The notes: generated by a model not told the origin, from the sequence alone. Shown: positions 46,545-59,014, counted from the first letter of the stretch. The stretch: 64,000 nt of DNA from Aegilops tauschii subsp. strangulata (GCF_002575655.3 NC_053040.3:351235267-351299266), one strand, 5' to 3'. Program-made: numbers and translations.

Positions 46545-47153
46545 ATGGGGACGCCGGTCTGCCCACGCGCCAACGAGGAGTCGCCGCCCCCCGAGGACGC
46601 TCACTCGATTAGCACCGACGAGGACCCCTACGCGCCGCCTGACGAGGTTGCCCCGGATCCCCCAACTTTGGATTGGTTTTGGGGCCAGTACAATCTTTGT
46701 CTATGGAAGTCGCTACCGCCGGCTGAGAAAGCCAGGCAAGTGGCGTTCAAGAAGGAGATGGCGGAGGAGGAAGCCAGGTACCAGGCGGCCTGTGAAGCCC
46801 GTGATGCCGCCTGGAAAAAGGAGGCGGCGGAGCTTTGGGGGCGGGCGTGTCGTCGTGCGGAGGAGGTGTACGAAGACGGGTACTTCGCGAGGAAGGTCAT
46901 AGGCCATGGGCGCCTCGTCGCTGCATGGAGGTGGGCCGATAAGCTCCAGCGTGCCACCAGCGAGGAGCTCCGGTGGGCGCCCAACGAAATGGCAAGATCG
47001 GCCGCGTGCGTCCGCCAGCAAAAGGCAGATCGGTACGTCAAGCACTGCGAGGCGGAGGAGGTGGAGTACTGCCTCCGCACTGGGAAGATGCCACGCACCA
47101 GAGAGCTGCTGGCGAGGGGCTGCCAGAATACTGGCCCCAGGAGGGATTATTAG
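46545..47153 (+). CDS. hypothetical protein carried by the CACTA element, 202 aa
   Basis: The single-exon frame is fully open. The ATG at 46545 (context GCCATGGGG) follows a CT-rich leader and a weak TATA-like AATAAATAC near 46455. The N-terminus is acidic and proline-rich (EESPPPEDAHSISTDEDPY). A tryptophan-containing stretch follows (LDWFWGQYNLCLW), then a long charged helix rich in Ala, Glu and Arg (EKARQVAFKKEMAEEEARYQ). There is no signal peptide or membrane segment. I do not recognise the family. It lies downstream of the 505 bp array and faces the gene at 47536-48423. A role in transposition or as a captured host gene cannot be told apart. Confidence 0.6.
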   Translation: MGTPVCPRANEESPPPEDAHSISTDEDPYAPPDEVAPDPPTLDWFWGQYNLCLWKSLPPAEKARQVAFKKEMAEEEARYQAACEARDAAWKKEAAELWGRACRRAEEVYEDGYFARKVIGHGRLVAAWRWADKLQRATSEELRWAPNEMARSAACVRQQKADRYVKHCEAEEVEYCLRTGKMPRTRELLARGCQNTGPRRDY

Positions 47154-47226
47154 TTTTAGTATTGTTCGTTTTCAGTTTTATGCATTGTACTTAGTAGTTA
47201 AGTATCATCACGTATATGTGATGATA

Positions 47227-47296
47227 TTATATATATATATATATATTCTGTGATGAACTAATGAACAATTAATATATATATATATATATATATATA
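47227..47296. repeat. two (AT)n microsatellites
   Basis: Runs of alternating AT lie at about 47227-47247 and 47271-47296, just after the stop of the preceding gene. Confidence 0.8.
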
Positions 47297-47535
47297 TTAT
47301 GAATTCTATTTTCTATCTGTTTTTGTATATTAATTTGAATCTAGCTGTTATCATCCACATATACATAATGGAAAGCGTATATACACACATTGAAACAGAA
47401 CATATAAGAATGGAAAACAGAGTACACACATTGAAACAGAGCAATACTATGATTGCTGTGAATACATCGCTATCCACGTCGAAACAACTTTTCAAAATAA
47501 AACGCGTCCATGAGACCATGACCAGCAGCCCTTGC

Positions 47536-48423
47536 CTACAGTAGCTCTTGGCTCTGCCTGAACTCGTGCAGGCGCTTGTCCAAGCGGTCGACACGCTCGC
47601 GGTACATCTGGAGCGCGATCTCGAGCTCCAAGTTGGCTATTTCATCGGAGATCACCAGCTCGAGGACGCGACGGCCATGTTCCTCTACTACGCCCAGGTG
47701 GACACCTGGGCCAAGGAGGCGGTCGAGCCTATGGACCAACGCGTTGGCATCCAGCGGGCCGCGAACAAGGCGAACGGCGGCACCCATGCAAACGGTGTGG
47801 CAGGCGTCCGGTGCAAGTACGGCGCGGCCGACCTTTGGTGCAAGTACGGCGCTGAGGGCCTCTGCCCACTCCTGGCGAGGAATGGGGGTACTGACGGGAC
47901 GTGTACCCAGCTGCGACACCGTGTCGACAGCAGGCAAGCGCCGATGGATCCGCTCTTGCTGTGCGGCGCGCCCCGCCTCTCGCTCTGCGGTGCTCCAGTG
48001 GTCTCGCCGTGCAGAGATCCGTAGCCTATCGGCGCGGACGCGCCTAGCTTGCTCTGCGGCGCGCCATCGATCATGTTGTGCGGCAAGCTGCAGCCTATCG
48101 GTGCTGACATGCCTATCTTGATCCGCAGCGCTTAGGCGCCATGCGCCAAAGGTCTGCTCAACCCTGGCGATGACGCGCATCACGGCGTCCTCCATCGCGT
48201 TTCCGGGGAGGGCCTCGGCCTCGATGGGCGTGGCGCCTGCTCGTTTTCCTCGTCGACGAGGTTGATGGCAGAGGCGGCGCTTTGGTGGGTTGGCATGCTT
48301 GGAAAAGGTGGATGTGCTACAGGCTGCGCTTGTCGCCTCCGTGCGTCGCGCGCCGCCTATGTGCAATATCGCTGGGTGGCGGGAATCAGGTGAGGAAATG
48401 GCGGGAAACGGTGGCGTGTTCAT
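47536..48423 (-). CDS. hypothetical protein carried by the CACTA element, 295 aa
   Basis: The frame from ATG 48423 to the stop at 47536 is uninterrupted. It is GC-rich, basic in the first third (KRRLCHQPRRRGKRAG), then Ala/Arg/Asp-rich with repeating RLSA and DRLQLAAQHDRW segments typical of helical coils. The C-terminus is a clear coiled coil (EIANLELEIALQMYRERV, DRLDKRLHEF). An internal Met (MEDAVMRVIARVEQTFGAW) could be the true start and would give a shorter protein of about 219 residues. No family is recognised. It converges with the gene at 46545-47153 across a short AT-rich gap, and both stay open despite lying in a transposon. Confidence 0.55.
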   Translation of the reverse strand: MNTPPFPAISSPDSRHPAILHIGGARRTEATSAACSTSTFSKHANPPKRRLCHQPRRRGKRAGATPIEAEALPGNAMEDAVMRVIARVEQTFGAWRLSAADQDRHVSTDRLQLAAQHDRWRAAEQARRVRADRLRISARRDHWSTAEREAGRAAQQERIHRRLPAVDTVSQLGTRPVSTPIPRQEWAEALSAVLAPKVGRAVLAPDACHTVCMGAAVRLVRGPLDANALVHRLDRLLGPGVHLGVVEEHGRRVLELVISDEIANLELEIALQMYRERVDRLDKRLHEFRQSQELL

Positions 48424-49130
48424 AAAACACCATCAATTAATGGAAACTTAGCATAGAAGGAACATCGAGCTAGCACAAGAAGTAGATGATGATCAGATGA
48501 ACACGGACCACACTAGGGAACCCGTCGGTGATGAATTCATCAATCCCAAACGGTTGAATACTAGCAAGCATCTGCCCACAACACACACGGCCTATTCCAT
48601 CACAAACAGGTCGGATGGATCACTGTATGCCACGTATCGCACATTCTCAAAAAGTAATGCGGTAGACCTTCTTTAACATGTGTTAAAAAATAAAAAATAA
48701 AATAAAAAACAAGGACCTCGAGGTTAAATTAACTCATGGGATGGGTCGTATTAGTCATTTAATTTGACAGATATGACCCATCCTATCAGTTAATTTAACA
48801 TCAACACAACTTCCCATCCAGTCACTCATCTGATGGCTGCTCCAGCCTGAGCACACTTAACTTGAGAGTTTTCTTACATGAGCTACTCGTTAAACAGCTA
48901 GTCCTTGCTGATAGGATGCCTCTTCGCATCCTTATGGCGTATCCGGATGACCGCCCATCCCCCAATGGCCAATAGATGTTATGTAGACAGAGCATATCAC
49001 ATACGTCTTATTAGAAGCAATCGTCTGTGTTATTATCGGTCTTCGCACACATTTCTGATTACAGACCTGTTTGCCGCGTATCACACACATCTTGTTATAT
49101 TGAACCATTTCTGTTCTCTTGTCTCAACGC

Positions 49131-49390
49131 AAACAGTTCATCCGAGTGAACCGCATGCCGTATATTGCACACACTTTCATCTGGCTGCCCGTTTCTTTTG
49201 TGTTGCCTAATCACAAACAGTTCATCCGAGTGAACCGTATGTTGTATATCGCACACACCTTCATCTGGCTGCCCGTTTCTTTTGTGTTGCCTAATCACAA
49301 ATAGTTCATCCGAGTGAACCGTATGTTGTATATCGCACACACCTTCATCTGGCTGCTCGTTTCTTTTGTTCCTCCTCATCGCAAACAGTT
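49131..49390. repeat. right subterminal repeats of the CACTA element, 84 bp unit
   Basis: Units beginning AAACAGTTCATCCGAGTGAA start at 49131, 49215 and 49299, with a partial fourth at 49383. Short open frames in them are artefacts of the repeat. Further diverged relatives extend left to about 48590. Confidence 0.88.
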
Positions 49391-49589
49391 AATTGAGCTG
49401 AACCATATGCCCTGCATCGCGCACGCAACTAAAATCTGAACCGTGTTTGATGCATCCTCCATCGCAAACGTTTTGCACCTTTTTTGACGGTTATTTTACA
49501 CCATCGTTTGCGATTATGGCATCGCACACAGTTTCATCGAAGGGTCTCTGATCGTAGTGTCGCGTTAGCAGCAACCTGCAGTAGTGTAT

Positions 49590-50100
49590 GAGCACTAGTA
49601 CAAGCGAGCGTGCTCATACGAGGTGTTGTATTTTCTTGTGCTTGCATCTCCGGGCCTCCGATTGCTTGGGGTTGTTCGCCGAACTTCATATTTTCTTTCT
49701 ATGATTCACTTTGCGCCCTTAAATAGTCCATTCTTGTAGGATACAAAATAAACAATGGTTAAATCTTTTGGTTTTATTAGTCATTAGTGATAATGTCAAA
49801 TTAGGAATATTTGGCATTATCCGCTTGTAAATGAGTGTAAAAATACACCCATCAACCTCCACAAGATTACACCTTGATCATCCTCGAGCAAGAAACAAGA
49901 CCGTAAGGAACTAGTTGTTTAAATCGTAACAGTGAGAAGGTTTTGGTTCACTTACGATCGGTGCGCCTAGATAGCCCACCACTTTCTTCACAAAAAATAG
50001 CATAGTTGTAACCACAACAATGGTTATTATGAAAGCGGGCTAGGACAAGATAATTAGAACAAAACTTTCATTAATTTAGACAAAGTAATCAACTAGGAAT
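49590..50100. other. right flank of the CACTA insertion, no gene seen
   Basis: This is AT-rich sequence between the CACTA target duplication and the recognisable Gypsy internal region. It could be internal Gypsy sequence too diverged to match its relatives in the window. Confidence 0.3.
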
Positions 50101-52210
50101 TATTGTACTGCGTCTAGCTAACTCTTGGTTGTCAGTAACACTTTGGAAGAACTTTTGCAAAAACATCATTTATGGGAGTGAAAGGTATGTAAAAGATAGC
50201 TTGGTGATAGAGTAACCCACTAACAACCACGAGAATCAATCTCTACCATCATACTCTATTCCACCCATAGTGTTATATCCATGGCTTGCGCTCATGTACG
50301 GCGAGAGATTTGAAAAAGCTGAAGCACGTTAAAAAGTATGAACCAATTGCTTGGCTGACACCGGGGTAGTGCATGATTTATACTTTGTGTTAAGAATGGC
50401 GCATGAAAAGGCTATATGATTAGTAGGGATATCGGTCTTTAGCATTGATATTTTGAAAGGCATGATTGTTTGTTGGAATGCCTGAGTATTGATGTCTTTA
50501 CGTCAAATTATAAACTGTTGCTTTGAATCATTCGGATCTAAATATTCATGCCATAAAAGAAAGATTACATGATGAACATGTTAGGTAGCATTCCACATCA
50601 AAAATTCTATTTTATCATTTACCTACTCGAGGACGAGCAGGAATTAAGCTTGGGGATGTTTGATACGTCTCCAACGTATCTACAATTTTTGATTGTTCCA
50701 TGCTATTATAGTATCAATTTTGGATGTTTTATATGCATTTATATATCATTTTTTGGGACTAACCTATTAACTTAGTGCCAAGTGCCAGATGCTGTTTTTG
50801 CCTGTTTTTGGTTTTCCAGAAAATCAGTACCAAACGAAGTCCAAATGCCATGAAACTTTTTGACAATTTTTTTCTGGATAAGAGAGACCATAGAAGCTTC
50901 CGGAGGAGACCAGACATGCAACAAGAAGGCCATAAGGCACTAGGGCGCGCCTAGGGGGCAGGGGCGCCCTAGTACCTTGTGGGCCCACCGTGGCTCCGTT
51001 TGACCTAATTCCAACTCTATAAATTCTCTAAAATCGGGAAACCAACAGAGAGCCACCCACAATACCTTTTCCGCCACCGCAAGTTTCTGTTCTTCGGAGA
51101 TCCCATTTGGAGACCCTTTTCCGGTACTCTACCGGAGGGGAAATCGATCACGGAGGGCCTCTACATCTACCTTGCTTCCCTTTCGATGATGTGTGAGTAG
51201 TTTACCACAGACCTACGGGTCCATAGCTAGTAGCTAGATGGCTTCTTCTCTCTCTTTGATCTTCAATACAATGTTCTCCTCGATGTTCTTGGAGATCTAT
51301 TCAATGTACTCTTCTTTTGCGTGTGTTTGTTGAGATCCGATAAATTGTGGGTTTATGATTAGATTACCTATGAATATTATTTGAGTCTCCTTTGAACTCT
51401 TTTATGCATGATTATTATAGCTTTGTATTGCTCTCTGATCTATCCGTTTGGTTTGGTAACTAGATTGATTTATCTTGCAATGGAGGAGGTGCTTTATAAT
51501 GGGTTAAATCTTGTGGTGCTCTCTATCCCAGTGACATAAAGGGACAAGACATGTATTTGTATTGTTGCCATTAAGGGGAAAACGATGTGGTTTATTCATA
51601 TTGATTGGATTTACTTTGTCTACATCATGTCATCTTGCTTAAGGCGTTACTCCGTTCTTTATGAACTTAAAACTCTAGATGCATGCTGGATAGCGGTCGA
51701 TGTGTGGAGTAATAGTAGTAGATGCAAGCAGGAGTCGGTCTACTTGTCTCGGATGTGATGCCTATATACATGATCATTGCCTTGGATATCGTCATAACTA
51801 TGCGCTTTTCTATCAATTGCCCAACAGTAATTTGTCTACCCACCGTATGCTTTTTGTTCGAGAGAGAAGCCTCTAGTTAAAACTATGGCCCCTGGTCCAT
51901 TTATCATATATTAAAATCCAAAAATACCTTGCTACAATTTATTTACAGTTATTTTATTTTGTGTTTTTGCGTATCTATCTATCAGTACGAGATTTGATCC
52001 TTGCAATTAACCGCCAAGGCATTGACAACCCCTTCTTTGCTTTGGGTGCAAGTATATGTTCTTTTGTGTGTAGGTGCTGTTCACGAGGTCTTGCATAGTT
52101 CTCCTACTGGATTGATAACCTTGGTTCTTAACTAAGGGAAATACTTATCTCTATTGTACTGCATCATCCTCTCCTCTTCGAGGAAATCCCAACGCAACTC
52201 ACAAGTAGCA
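50100..52210 (+). mobile_element. Gypsy element, truncated: internal tail and 3' LTR
   Basis: From about 50100 the sequence matches the reverse complement of 54114-54600, the internal 3' part of the minus-strand relatives. It includes CGAGGACGAGCAGGAATTAAGC and the purine-rich GCTTGGGGATGTT just before the LTR. The LTR (50661-52210) begins TGATACGTCTCC and ends AAGTAGCA. The 5' part and 5' LTR are absent. The LTR start and the structure resemble Athila-like Triticeae families such as Sabrina or WHAM; the family name is from memory and tentative. Confidence 0.75.
50661..52210 (+). repeat. Gypsy 3' LTR, forward copy
   Basis: This 1550 bp LTR has TG/CA ends. It contains CCGGAGGGGAAATCGATCA and TAGATGGCTTCTTCTCTC, which occur in reverse complement in the other LTRs of the cluster. 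It is clearly diverged from them. Confidence 0.85.
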
Positions 52211-52547
52211 TCTTTCGATTTTCCGGACAGGACTGGCTCCGAATTTTCATCTTGAGCCAACCAGGCATCTTCAATGGCGCAAAAATTCGACACTAGTTCT
52301 GAGAGATCGGAGAAAGTTTGAGCTCGTTGTCGAGGAGGGCGTTGAACACACCCTCGTCATCACAATTGTGATAAAAGGCGTCCAGTAGTTTTGTGTCGGA
52401 GCAGTTGGTTATTATGTTCTTCACGAACAAGAATCTCGACCAGAATTGTCGAACTTTCTTCCCGGCTCATTATTTCACATAGATTAGGTCCCAAACGTCA
52501 GGAGGGCCCGAATTACTTGGGCAATACTCGACATGGGGGGTGGGTGG
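52211..52547. other. 337 bp spacer between inverted LTRs, possible gag-like fragment
   Basis: The minus strand contains a short coding-like stretch (DEGVFNALLDNELKLSP) before a stop, reminiscent of retroelement gag proteins, though I cannot assign it. No LTR or MITE signature is seen. Confidence 0.3.
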
Positions 52548-54113
52548 TGCTACTTCTTGAGCTTGCGTTGGTTTTTCCCTTGAAGAGGAAAGGGTGATGC
52601 AACATAGTAGAGATAAGTATTTCCCTCAGTTAAGAACCAAGGTATCAATCCAGTAGGAGAAACGTGTAAGTCCCCAATAGATGCACCTACACAAACAATC
52701 AAACACTTGCACCCAACGCGATAAAGGGGTTGTCAATCCCTTGACGGTCACTTGCAAAGGTGAGATTTGATAGAGATAGATAGAACTAAACAAAAAGATA
52801 AAATATTTTTGGGTTTTTGGTTTATAGATCTGAAAATAAAACATTGCAAAATAGTATATCGGAAACTAATATGATGAAAAATAGACTTGGGGGCCATAGG
52901 TTTCACTAGAGGCTTCTCTCATGAAGGCAAATAATACGGTGGGTGAACAAATTACTGTCGAGCAATTGATAGAAAAGAGCAAAGTTATGACGATATCCAA
53001 TGCAATGATTATGCATATAGGATCACGTCCGTGCCAAGTAGACCGACTCCTACCTGCATCTACTACTATTACTCCACACATCGACCGCTATCCAACATGC
53101 ACCTAGAGTATTAAGTTCATAAAGAACGGAGTAACGCCTTAAGTAAGATGACATGATGTAGAGGAATAAACTCAAGCAATATGATGAAAACCCCATCTTT
53201 TTATCCTCGACGGCAACAATTCAATATGTGTCTCACTACCCCTACTTTGTCACTGGGTGAAATCACGCAAGATTGAACCCAAAGCTAAGCACCTCTCCCA
53301 TTACAAGAAAAATCTATCTAGTTGGCCAAGCCAAACAGATAATTCGAAGAGAAATACAAAGATATCAAATCATGCGTATAAGAATTCAGAGAAGATTCAA
53401 ATAATATTCATAGATAAGTTGATCATAAATCCACAATTCATCAGATCTCGACAAACACACCGCAAAAGAAGATTACATCGGATAGATCTCCATGAACATC
53501 GAGGAGACCATGGTATTGAGAATCAAAGAGAGAGAAGAAGCCATCTAGCAACTAGCTATGGACCCGTAGGTCTGTGGTAAACTACTCACGCTTCATCGGA
53601 AGGGCAATAGAGTTGATGTAGATGCCCTCCATGAGCGAATCCCCCTCCGGCAGGATGCCGGAAAATGTCCCAAGATGGGATCTCATGGGAACAGAAGGTT
53701 GTGGCGGTGGAAAATTGTTTTCGTGGATGCTTCTGAGGGTTTTGGAATATATGTGAATATATAGGACGAAGAGATAGGTCAGGGGAGTCCCGAGGGGGCC
53801 ACAAGGTTGGGGGGCACGCCCTCCACCCTTGCCGCCTCCTTGTGGCTCTTCTGGCTTGGAATCCAAGTCCCCTGGGTGTCTTCTGGTCCAAAAAAAATTA
53901 TCGTGAAGTTTTATCCCGTTTGGACTCCGTTTGGTATTCCTTTTCTGCGAAGCTAAAAAACAAGGAAAAACAGAAACTGGCACTGGGCTATACGTTAATA
54001 AGTTAGTCCCAAAAATAATATAAAATAACATATTAATGCATATAAAACATCCAAAACTGATAATATAATAGCATGGAACAATAAAAAATTATAGATACGT
54101 TGGAGACGTATCA
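52548..54113 (-). repeat. Gypsy 3' LTR of the outer element
   Basis: This 1566 bp LTR is the reverse complement of an LTR running from TGATACGTCTCC to AAGTAGCA. The five bases left of it (GGTGG) do not match those right of 60831 (GTCCC), which argues against pairing it with the middle LTR. Confidence 0.85.
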
Positions 54114-56946
54114 AGCATCCCCAAGCTTAATTCCTACTCGTACTCGAGTAGGTAAATGATTAAAACTGGATTTTTGATGTGGAATGCTACCTAACATATT
54201 TATCCATGTAATTTTCGTCATTGTGGCATGAATGTTCAGATCCATAAGATTCAAAACAGAAGTTTAATATTGACATAAAAACGATAATACTTCAAGCATA
54301 CTAATAAAGCAATCATGTCTTCTCAAAATAACATGGCCAAAGAAAATTATCCCTACAAAATCATATAGTCTGGCTATGCTCTATCTTCATCACACAAAAT
54401 ATTTAAATCATGCACAACCCTGATGACAAGCCAAGCAATTGTTTCATACTTTTGATGTTCTCAAACTTTTTCAATTTTCACACAATACATGAGCGTGAGC
54501 CATGGACATAGCACTATATGTGGAATAGAATGGTGGTTGTGGAGAAGAAAAAAAGGAGAAGATAGTCTCATATCAACTAGGCGTATCAATGGGCTATGGA
54601 GAGTCCCATCAATAGATATCAATATGAGTGAGTAGGGATTGCATGCAACGGATGCACTAGAGCTATAAGTGTACGAAAGTTCAACAAAAGAAACTAAGTG
54701 GGCGTGCATCCAACTCGCTTGCTCAGGAAGACCTAGGGCATTTTGAGGAAACCCATCATTTGAATATACAAGCCAAGTTCTATAATGTAAAATTCCCACT
54801 ATTAAATGAAAGTGACAACATAGGAGACTCTCTATCATGAAGATCACGGTGCTACTTTGAAGCACAAGTGTGGTAAAAGGATAGTAACATTGTCCCTTCT
54901 CTCTTTTTCTCTCATTTTTTTATTTTTTGTTTGGGCCTTTCTCCCTTTTTTTGGCCTTTTTTTTTGTCCGGAGTCTCATCCCGACTTGTGGGGGAATCAT
55001 AGTCTCCATCATCCTTTCCTCACTTGGGACAATGCTCTAATAGTGATGCTCATCACACTTTTATTTACTTACAACTCGAGAATTACAACTCAATACTTAG
55101 AACAAAATATGAATCTATGTGAATGCCTCCGGCGGTGTACCGGGATATGCAATGAATCAAGAGTGACATGTATGAAAGAATTATAAAGGTGGCTTTGCCA
55201 CAAATACGATGTCAACTACATGATCATGCAAAGCAATATGACAATGATGGAGCGTGTCATAATAAACGGAACGGTGGTAAGTTGCATGGCAATATATCTC
55301 GGAATGGCTATGGAAATGCCATAATAGGTAGGTATGGTGTCTGTTTTGAGGAAGGTATATGGTGGGTGTATGATACCGGCGAAAGGTGTGCGGTATTAGA
55401 GAAGCTAGCAATGGTGGAAGGGTGAGAGTGCGTATAATCCATGGACTCAACATTAGTCATAAAGAACTCACATACTTATTGCAAAAATCTATTAGTTATC
55501 AAAACGAAGTACTACGCGCATGCTCCTAGGGGGATAGATTGGTAGGAAAAGACCATCGCTCGTCCCCGACCGCCAATCATAAGGAAGACAGTCAATAAAT
55601 AAATCATGCTCCGACTTCATCACATAACGGTTCACCATACGTGCATGCTACGGGAATCACAAACTTTAGAACAAGTATTTCTCAAATTCACAACTACTCA
55701 ACTAGCATGACTCTAATATCACCATCTTCATACCTCAAAACAATCATAAAGAATCAAACTTCTCATAGTATTCAATGCACTTTATATGATAGTTTTTATT
55801 ATACCCATCTTGGATGCTCATCATATTAGGACTAATTTTAGAGCCAAAGAAAATTACCATGCTGTTCTATAAGACTCTCAAAATAATATAAGTGAAGCAT
55901 GAGAGATCAATAATTTCTATAAAATAAAACCACCACCGTGCTCTAAAAGATATAAGTGAAGCACTAGAGCGAAATTATCTAGCTCAAAAGATATAAGTGA
56001 AGCACATAGAGTATTCTAATAAATTCTGATTCATGTATGTCTCTCCAAAAGGTGTGTATAGCAAGGATGATTGTGGTAAACTAAAAAGCAAAGACTCAAA
56101 TCATACAAGACACTCCAAGCAAAACACATATCATGTGGTGAATAAAACTATAGCCTCAAGTAAAGTTACCGATAGACGAAGACGAAAGAGGGGATACCTT
56201 CCGGGGCATCCCCAAGCTTAGGCTCTTGGTTGTCCTTGAATATTACCTTGGGGTGGCTTGGGCATCCCCAAGCTTAGGCTCTTGCCACTCCTTATTCCAT
56301 AGTCCATCGAATCTTTACCCAAAACTTGAAAACTTCACAACACAAAACTCAACAGAAAACTCGTAAGCTCCGTTAGTATAAGAAAATAAATCACCACCTT
56401 AAGGTACTGTAATGAAATCATTCTTTATTTATATTGGTGTTAAACCTACTGTATTCCAACTTCTTTATGGTTCATAACCCCCGATACTAGCCATAAATTC
56501 ATCAAAATAAGCAAACAACACATGAAAAACAGAATCTGTCAAAAACAGAACAATCTGTAGCAATCAAATTTGTTCGAATACTTCTGGAACTCCAAAAATT
56601 CTGAAAAACTAGGAAAACCTGGATAATTTGTATATTGATATACTGCAAAACTAATTAGCAATTTATCACGTTCTGGTGAATTTTAACAATTATTTTCGTG
56701 AGCGCAAAGTTTCTGTCTTTTTCAGCAAGATCAAACAACGATCACCCAAGAAGATCCTATTGGTTCTACTTGGCACAAACACTAATTAAAACATAAAAAA
56801 ACATCTAAACAGAAGCTAGATGAATTATTTATTACTAAATAGAAACAAAAAGCAAGAAACAAAAATAAAATTGGGTTGCCTCCCAACAAGCGCTATCGTT
56901 TAACGCCCCTAGCTAGGCATAAAAACAAGAATAGATCTAGGTATCA
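54114..56946 (-). other. Gypsy internal non-coding region
   Basis: This 2.8 kb AT-rich region lies between the protease gene and the 3' LTR. The repeated phrase GGGGCATCCCCAAGCTTAGG occurs twice near 56200-56280. No reverse transcriptase, RNase H or integrase motif is visible, although autonomous elements carry them here. About 56040-56945 recurs at 60832-61740. Confidence 0.7.
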
Positions 56947-59014
56947 TCATCTTTGGTATGCAATCCATAAGTGGCTCATAATGGATTCATAAGGTAATTT
57001 AATTTTCTTCCTAGGAAAGTGTTCCATGCCTTTCCTTAACGGAAATTGGAATCTAATATTTCCTTCTTTCATATCAATAATTGCACCAATCGTTCTAAGG
57101 AAAGGTCTACCAAGAATAATAGGACATGTAGGATTGCAATCTATATCAAGAACAATAAAATCTACGGGCACATAATTCCTATTTTCAACAATAAGAACAT
57201 CATTAATCCTTCCCATAGGTTTCTTAATGGTGGAATCCGCAAGATGCAAATTTAAAGAACAATCATCAAATTCACGGAAACCTAACACATCACACAAAGT
57301 TTTTGGAATCGTGGAAACACTAGCACCCAAATCACACAAAGCATCGCATTCATGATCTTTAATATTAATTTTAATAGTAGGTTCCCACTCATCATAAAGT
57401 TTTCTAGGGATAGAGACTTCTAATTCAAGTTTCTCTTCATAAGATTGCATTAAAGCATCAACGGTATGTTTGGTAAAAGCTTTATTTTGACTATAAGCAT
57501 GAGGAGAATTTAACACGGATTGCAACAAGGAAATACAATATATTAAAGAACAATTACCATAATTAAATTCCTTGAAATCCAAAATAGTGGGTTCATTGCT
57601 ATCTAAAGTTTTGACCTCTTCAATCCCACTTTTACCAATTTTTGCATCAAGATCTAAAAACTCCGAGTCATTGGGACGCCTTTTAACTAAAGTTGACTCA
57701 TCTCCAGTCCCATCTTTATCAAGATTCATATTGGAAAACAAATATTTAATAGGGGACACATCAATTACTTTTAGATCTTCATCATTATCATCATGAAAAC
57801 TAGAAGAACACACTTTTACAAAGCAATCTTTTTAGCACGCATCCTAGCGGTTCTTTCTTTGCACTCATCAATGGAAATTTTCATAGATTTGAGAGACTCA
57901 TTGATATCATGCTTAGGTGGAATAGATCTAAGTTTCAAAGAATCAACATCAAGAGAAATTCTATCCATGTTCCTAGCCAACTCATCAATCTTAAGCAATT
58001 TTTCTTCAAGCAAGGCATTGAAATTCTTTTGCGAAATCATAAATTCTTTAACACTAGTCTCAAAATCAGGGGGTATCTTATTAAAATTTCCGTAAGAGTT
58101 GTTGTAGGAATTACCATAATCATTAGAGGAATTACTAGGGAACGGCCTAGAATTAAAGTTTCCTCTATACGCGTTGTTACCAAAATTGTTCCTACCAACA
58201 AAATTCGCATCCATAGATTCATTATTATTCTCAATAAAAGTAGAAAAAGGCATATCATTAGGGTCAGAAGAAACACTCTTATTAGCAAACAATTTCATAA
58301 GTTCATCCATCTTTCCACTCAAAACATTAATCTCTTCTATTGCATGAACCTTTTTGCTAGTAGATCTTTCGGTGTGCCATTGAGAATAATTAAGCATAAT
58401 ATTATCTAGGAGTTTAGTAGCTTCTCCTAAAGTGATTTCCATAAAAGTGCCTCCCGCGGCCGAATCTAAAAGATTTCTAGAAGTAAAATTCAATCCAGCA
58501 TATTTTTTTGTATAATCATCCATAAATTCAAACCATGTGTAGGGCAATTACGTATCATTAATTTTATCCTCTCCCAAGATTGTGCAACATGCTCATGATC
58601 AAGTTGCTTAAAATTCATAATATCATTTCTAAGAGAGATGATCTTAGCGGGAGGAAAATACTTAGAGATAAAAGCATCTTTGCACTTATTCCATGAATCA
58701 ATACTATTTTTAGGCAAAGAAGAAAACCAAGTTTTAGCACGATCTCTAAGCGAAAACGGGAATAGCTTCAATTTAACAATATCATTGTCCACATCTTTCT
58801 TCTTTTTCATATCACACAAATCAACAAAGTTGTTTAGATGGGTAGCAGGATCTTCACTAGGAAGGCCAGAACATTGATCTTTCATGACAAGATTCAACAA
58901 AGCAGCACTAATTTCACAAGATTCAGCATCGGTAATAGGAGCAATCAGAGTGCTAATAAAATCATTGTTGTTGGTATTGGAAAGGTCACACAATTTAGTA
59001 TTGTCTTGAGCCAT
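56947..59014 (-). pseudogene. Gypsy gag-protease gene with two frameshifts
   Basis: The gag start is taken as ATG 59014 (MAQDNTKLCDLSNTNNNDF), a short distance after the primer site. Gag reads LFPFSLRDRAKTWF and FISKYFPPAKIISLRNDI, typical of Athila-like Gypsy gag. An indel in an A run near 58500 and another near 57815 break the frame. The last block (56947-57813) contains a retroviral-type aspartic protease with CDLGASVSTIPK and later PIILGRPFLRT. After the protease stop there is no polymerase. The gene order and the missing polymerase suggest a non-autonomous element that relied on enzymes from relatives. Confidence 0.85.

Larger units (their letters stand above)
37096..49586. mobile_element. 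CACTA transposon, gene-carrying and without transposase, target duplication TAT
   Basis: The left end is CACTGGTGCGCG and the right end CTGCAGTAGTG. TAT flanks both (37093-37095 and 49587-49589), the three-base duplication of the CACTA superfamily. Both ends carry subterminal tandem repeats: about 45 bp units on the left and 84 bp units on the right. Both contain ATCGCAAACG/TCGCACAC-type words. Removing the nested LTR gives about 8.8 kb. The interior carries four gene-like regions but no TNP2-type transposase, so it must have moved with another element's enzyme. The terminal repeats match for only a few bases, which lowers certainty on the precise ends. Confidence 0.8.

Noticed and set aside
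49095..49379. 94-codon minus frame with repeated RNGQPDEGVCDIQH-type units
   Set aside because: It is a translation of the 84 bp subterminal repeat, whose length is a multiple of three.
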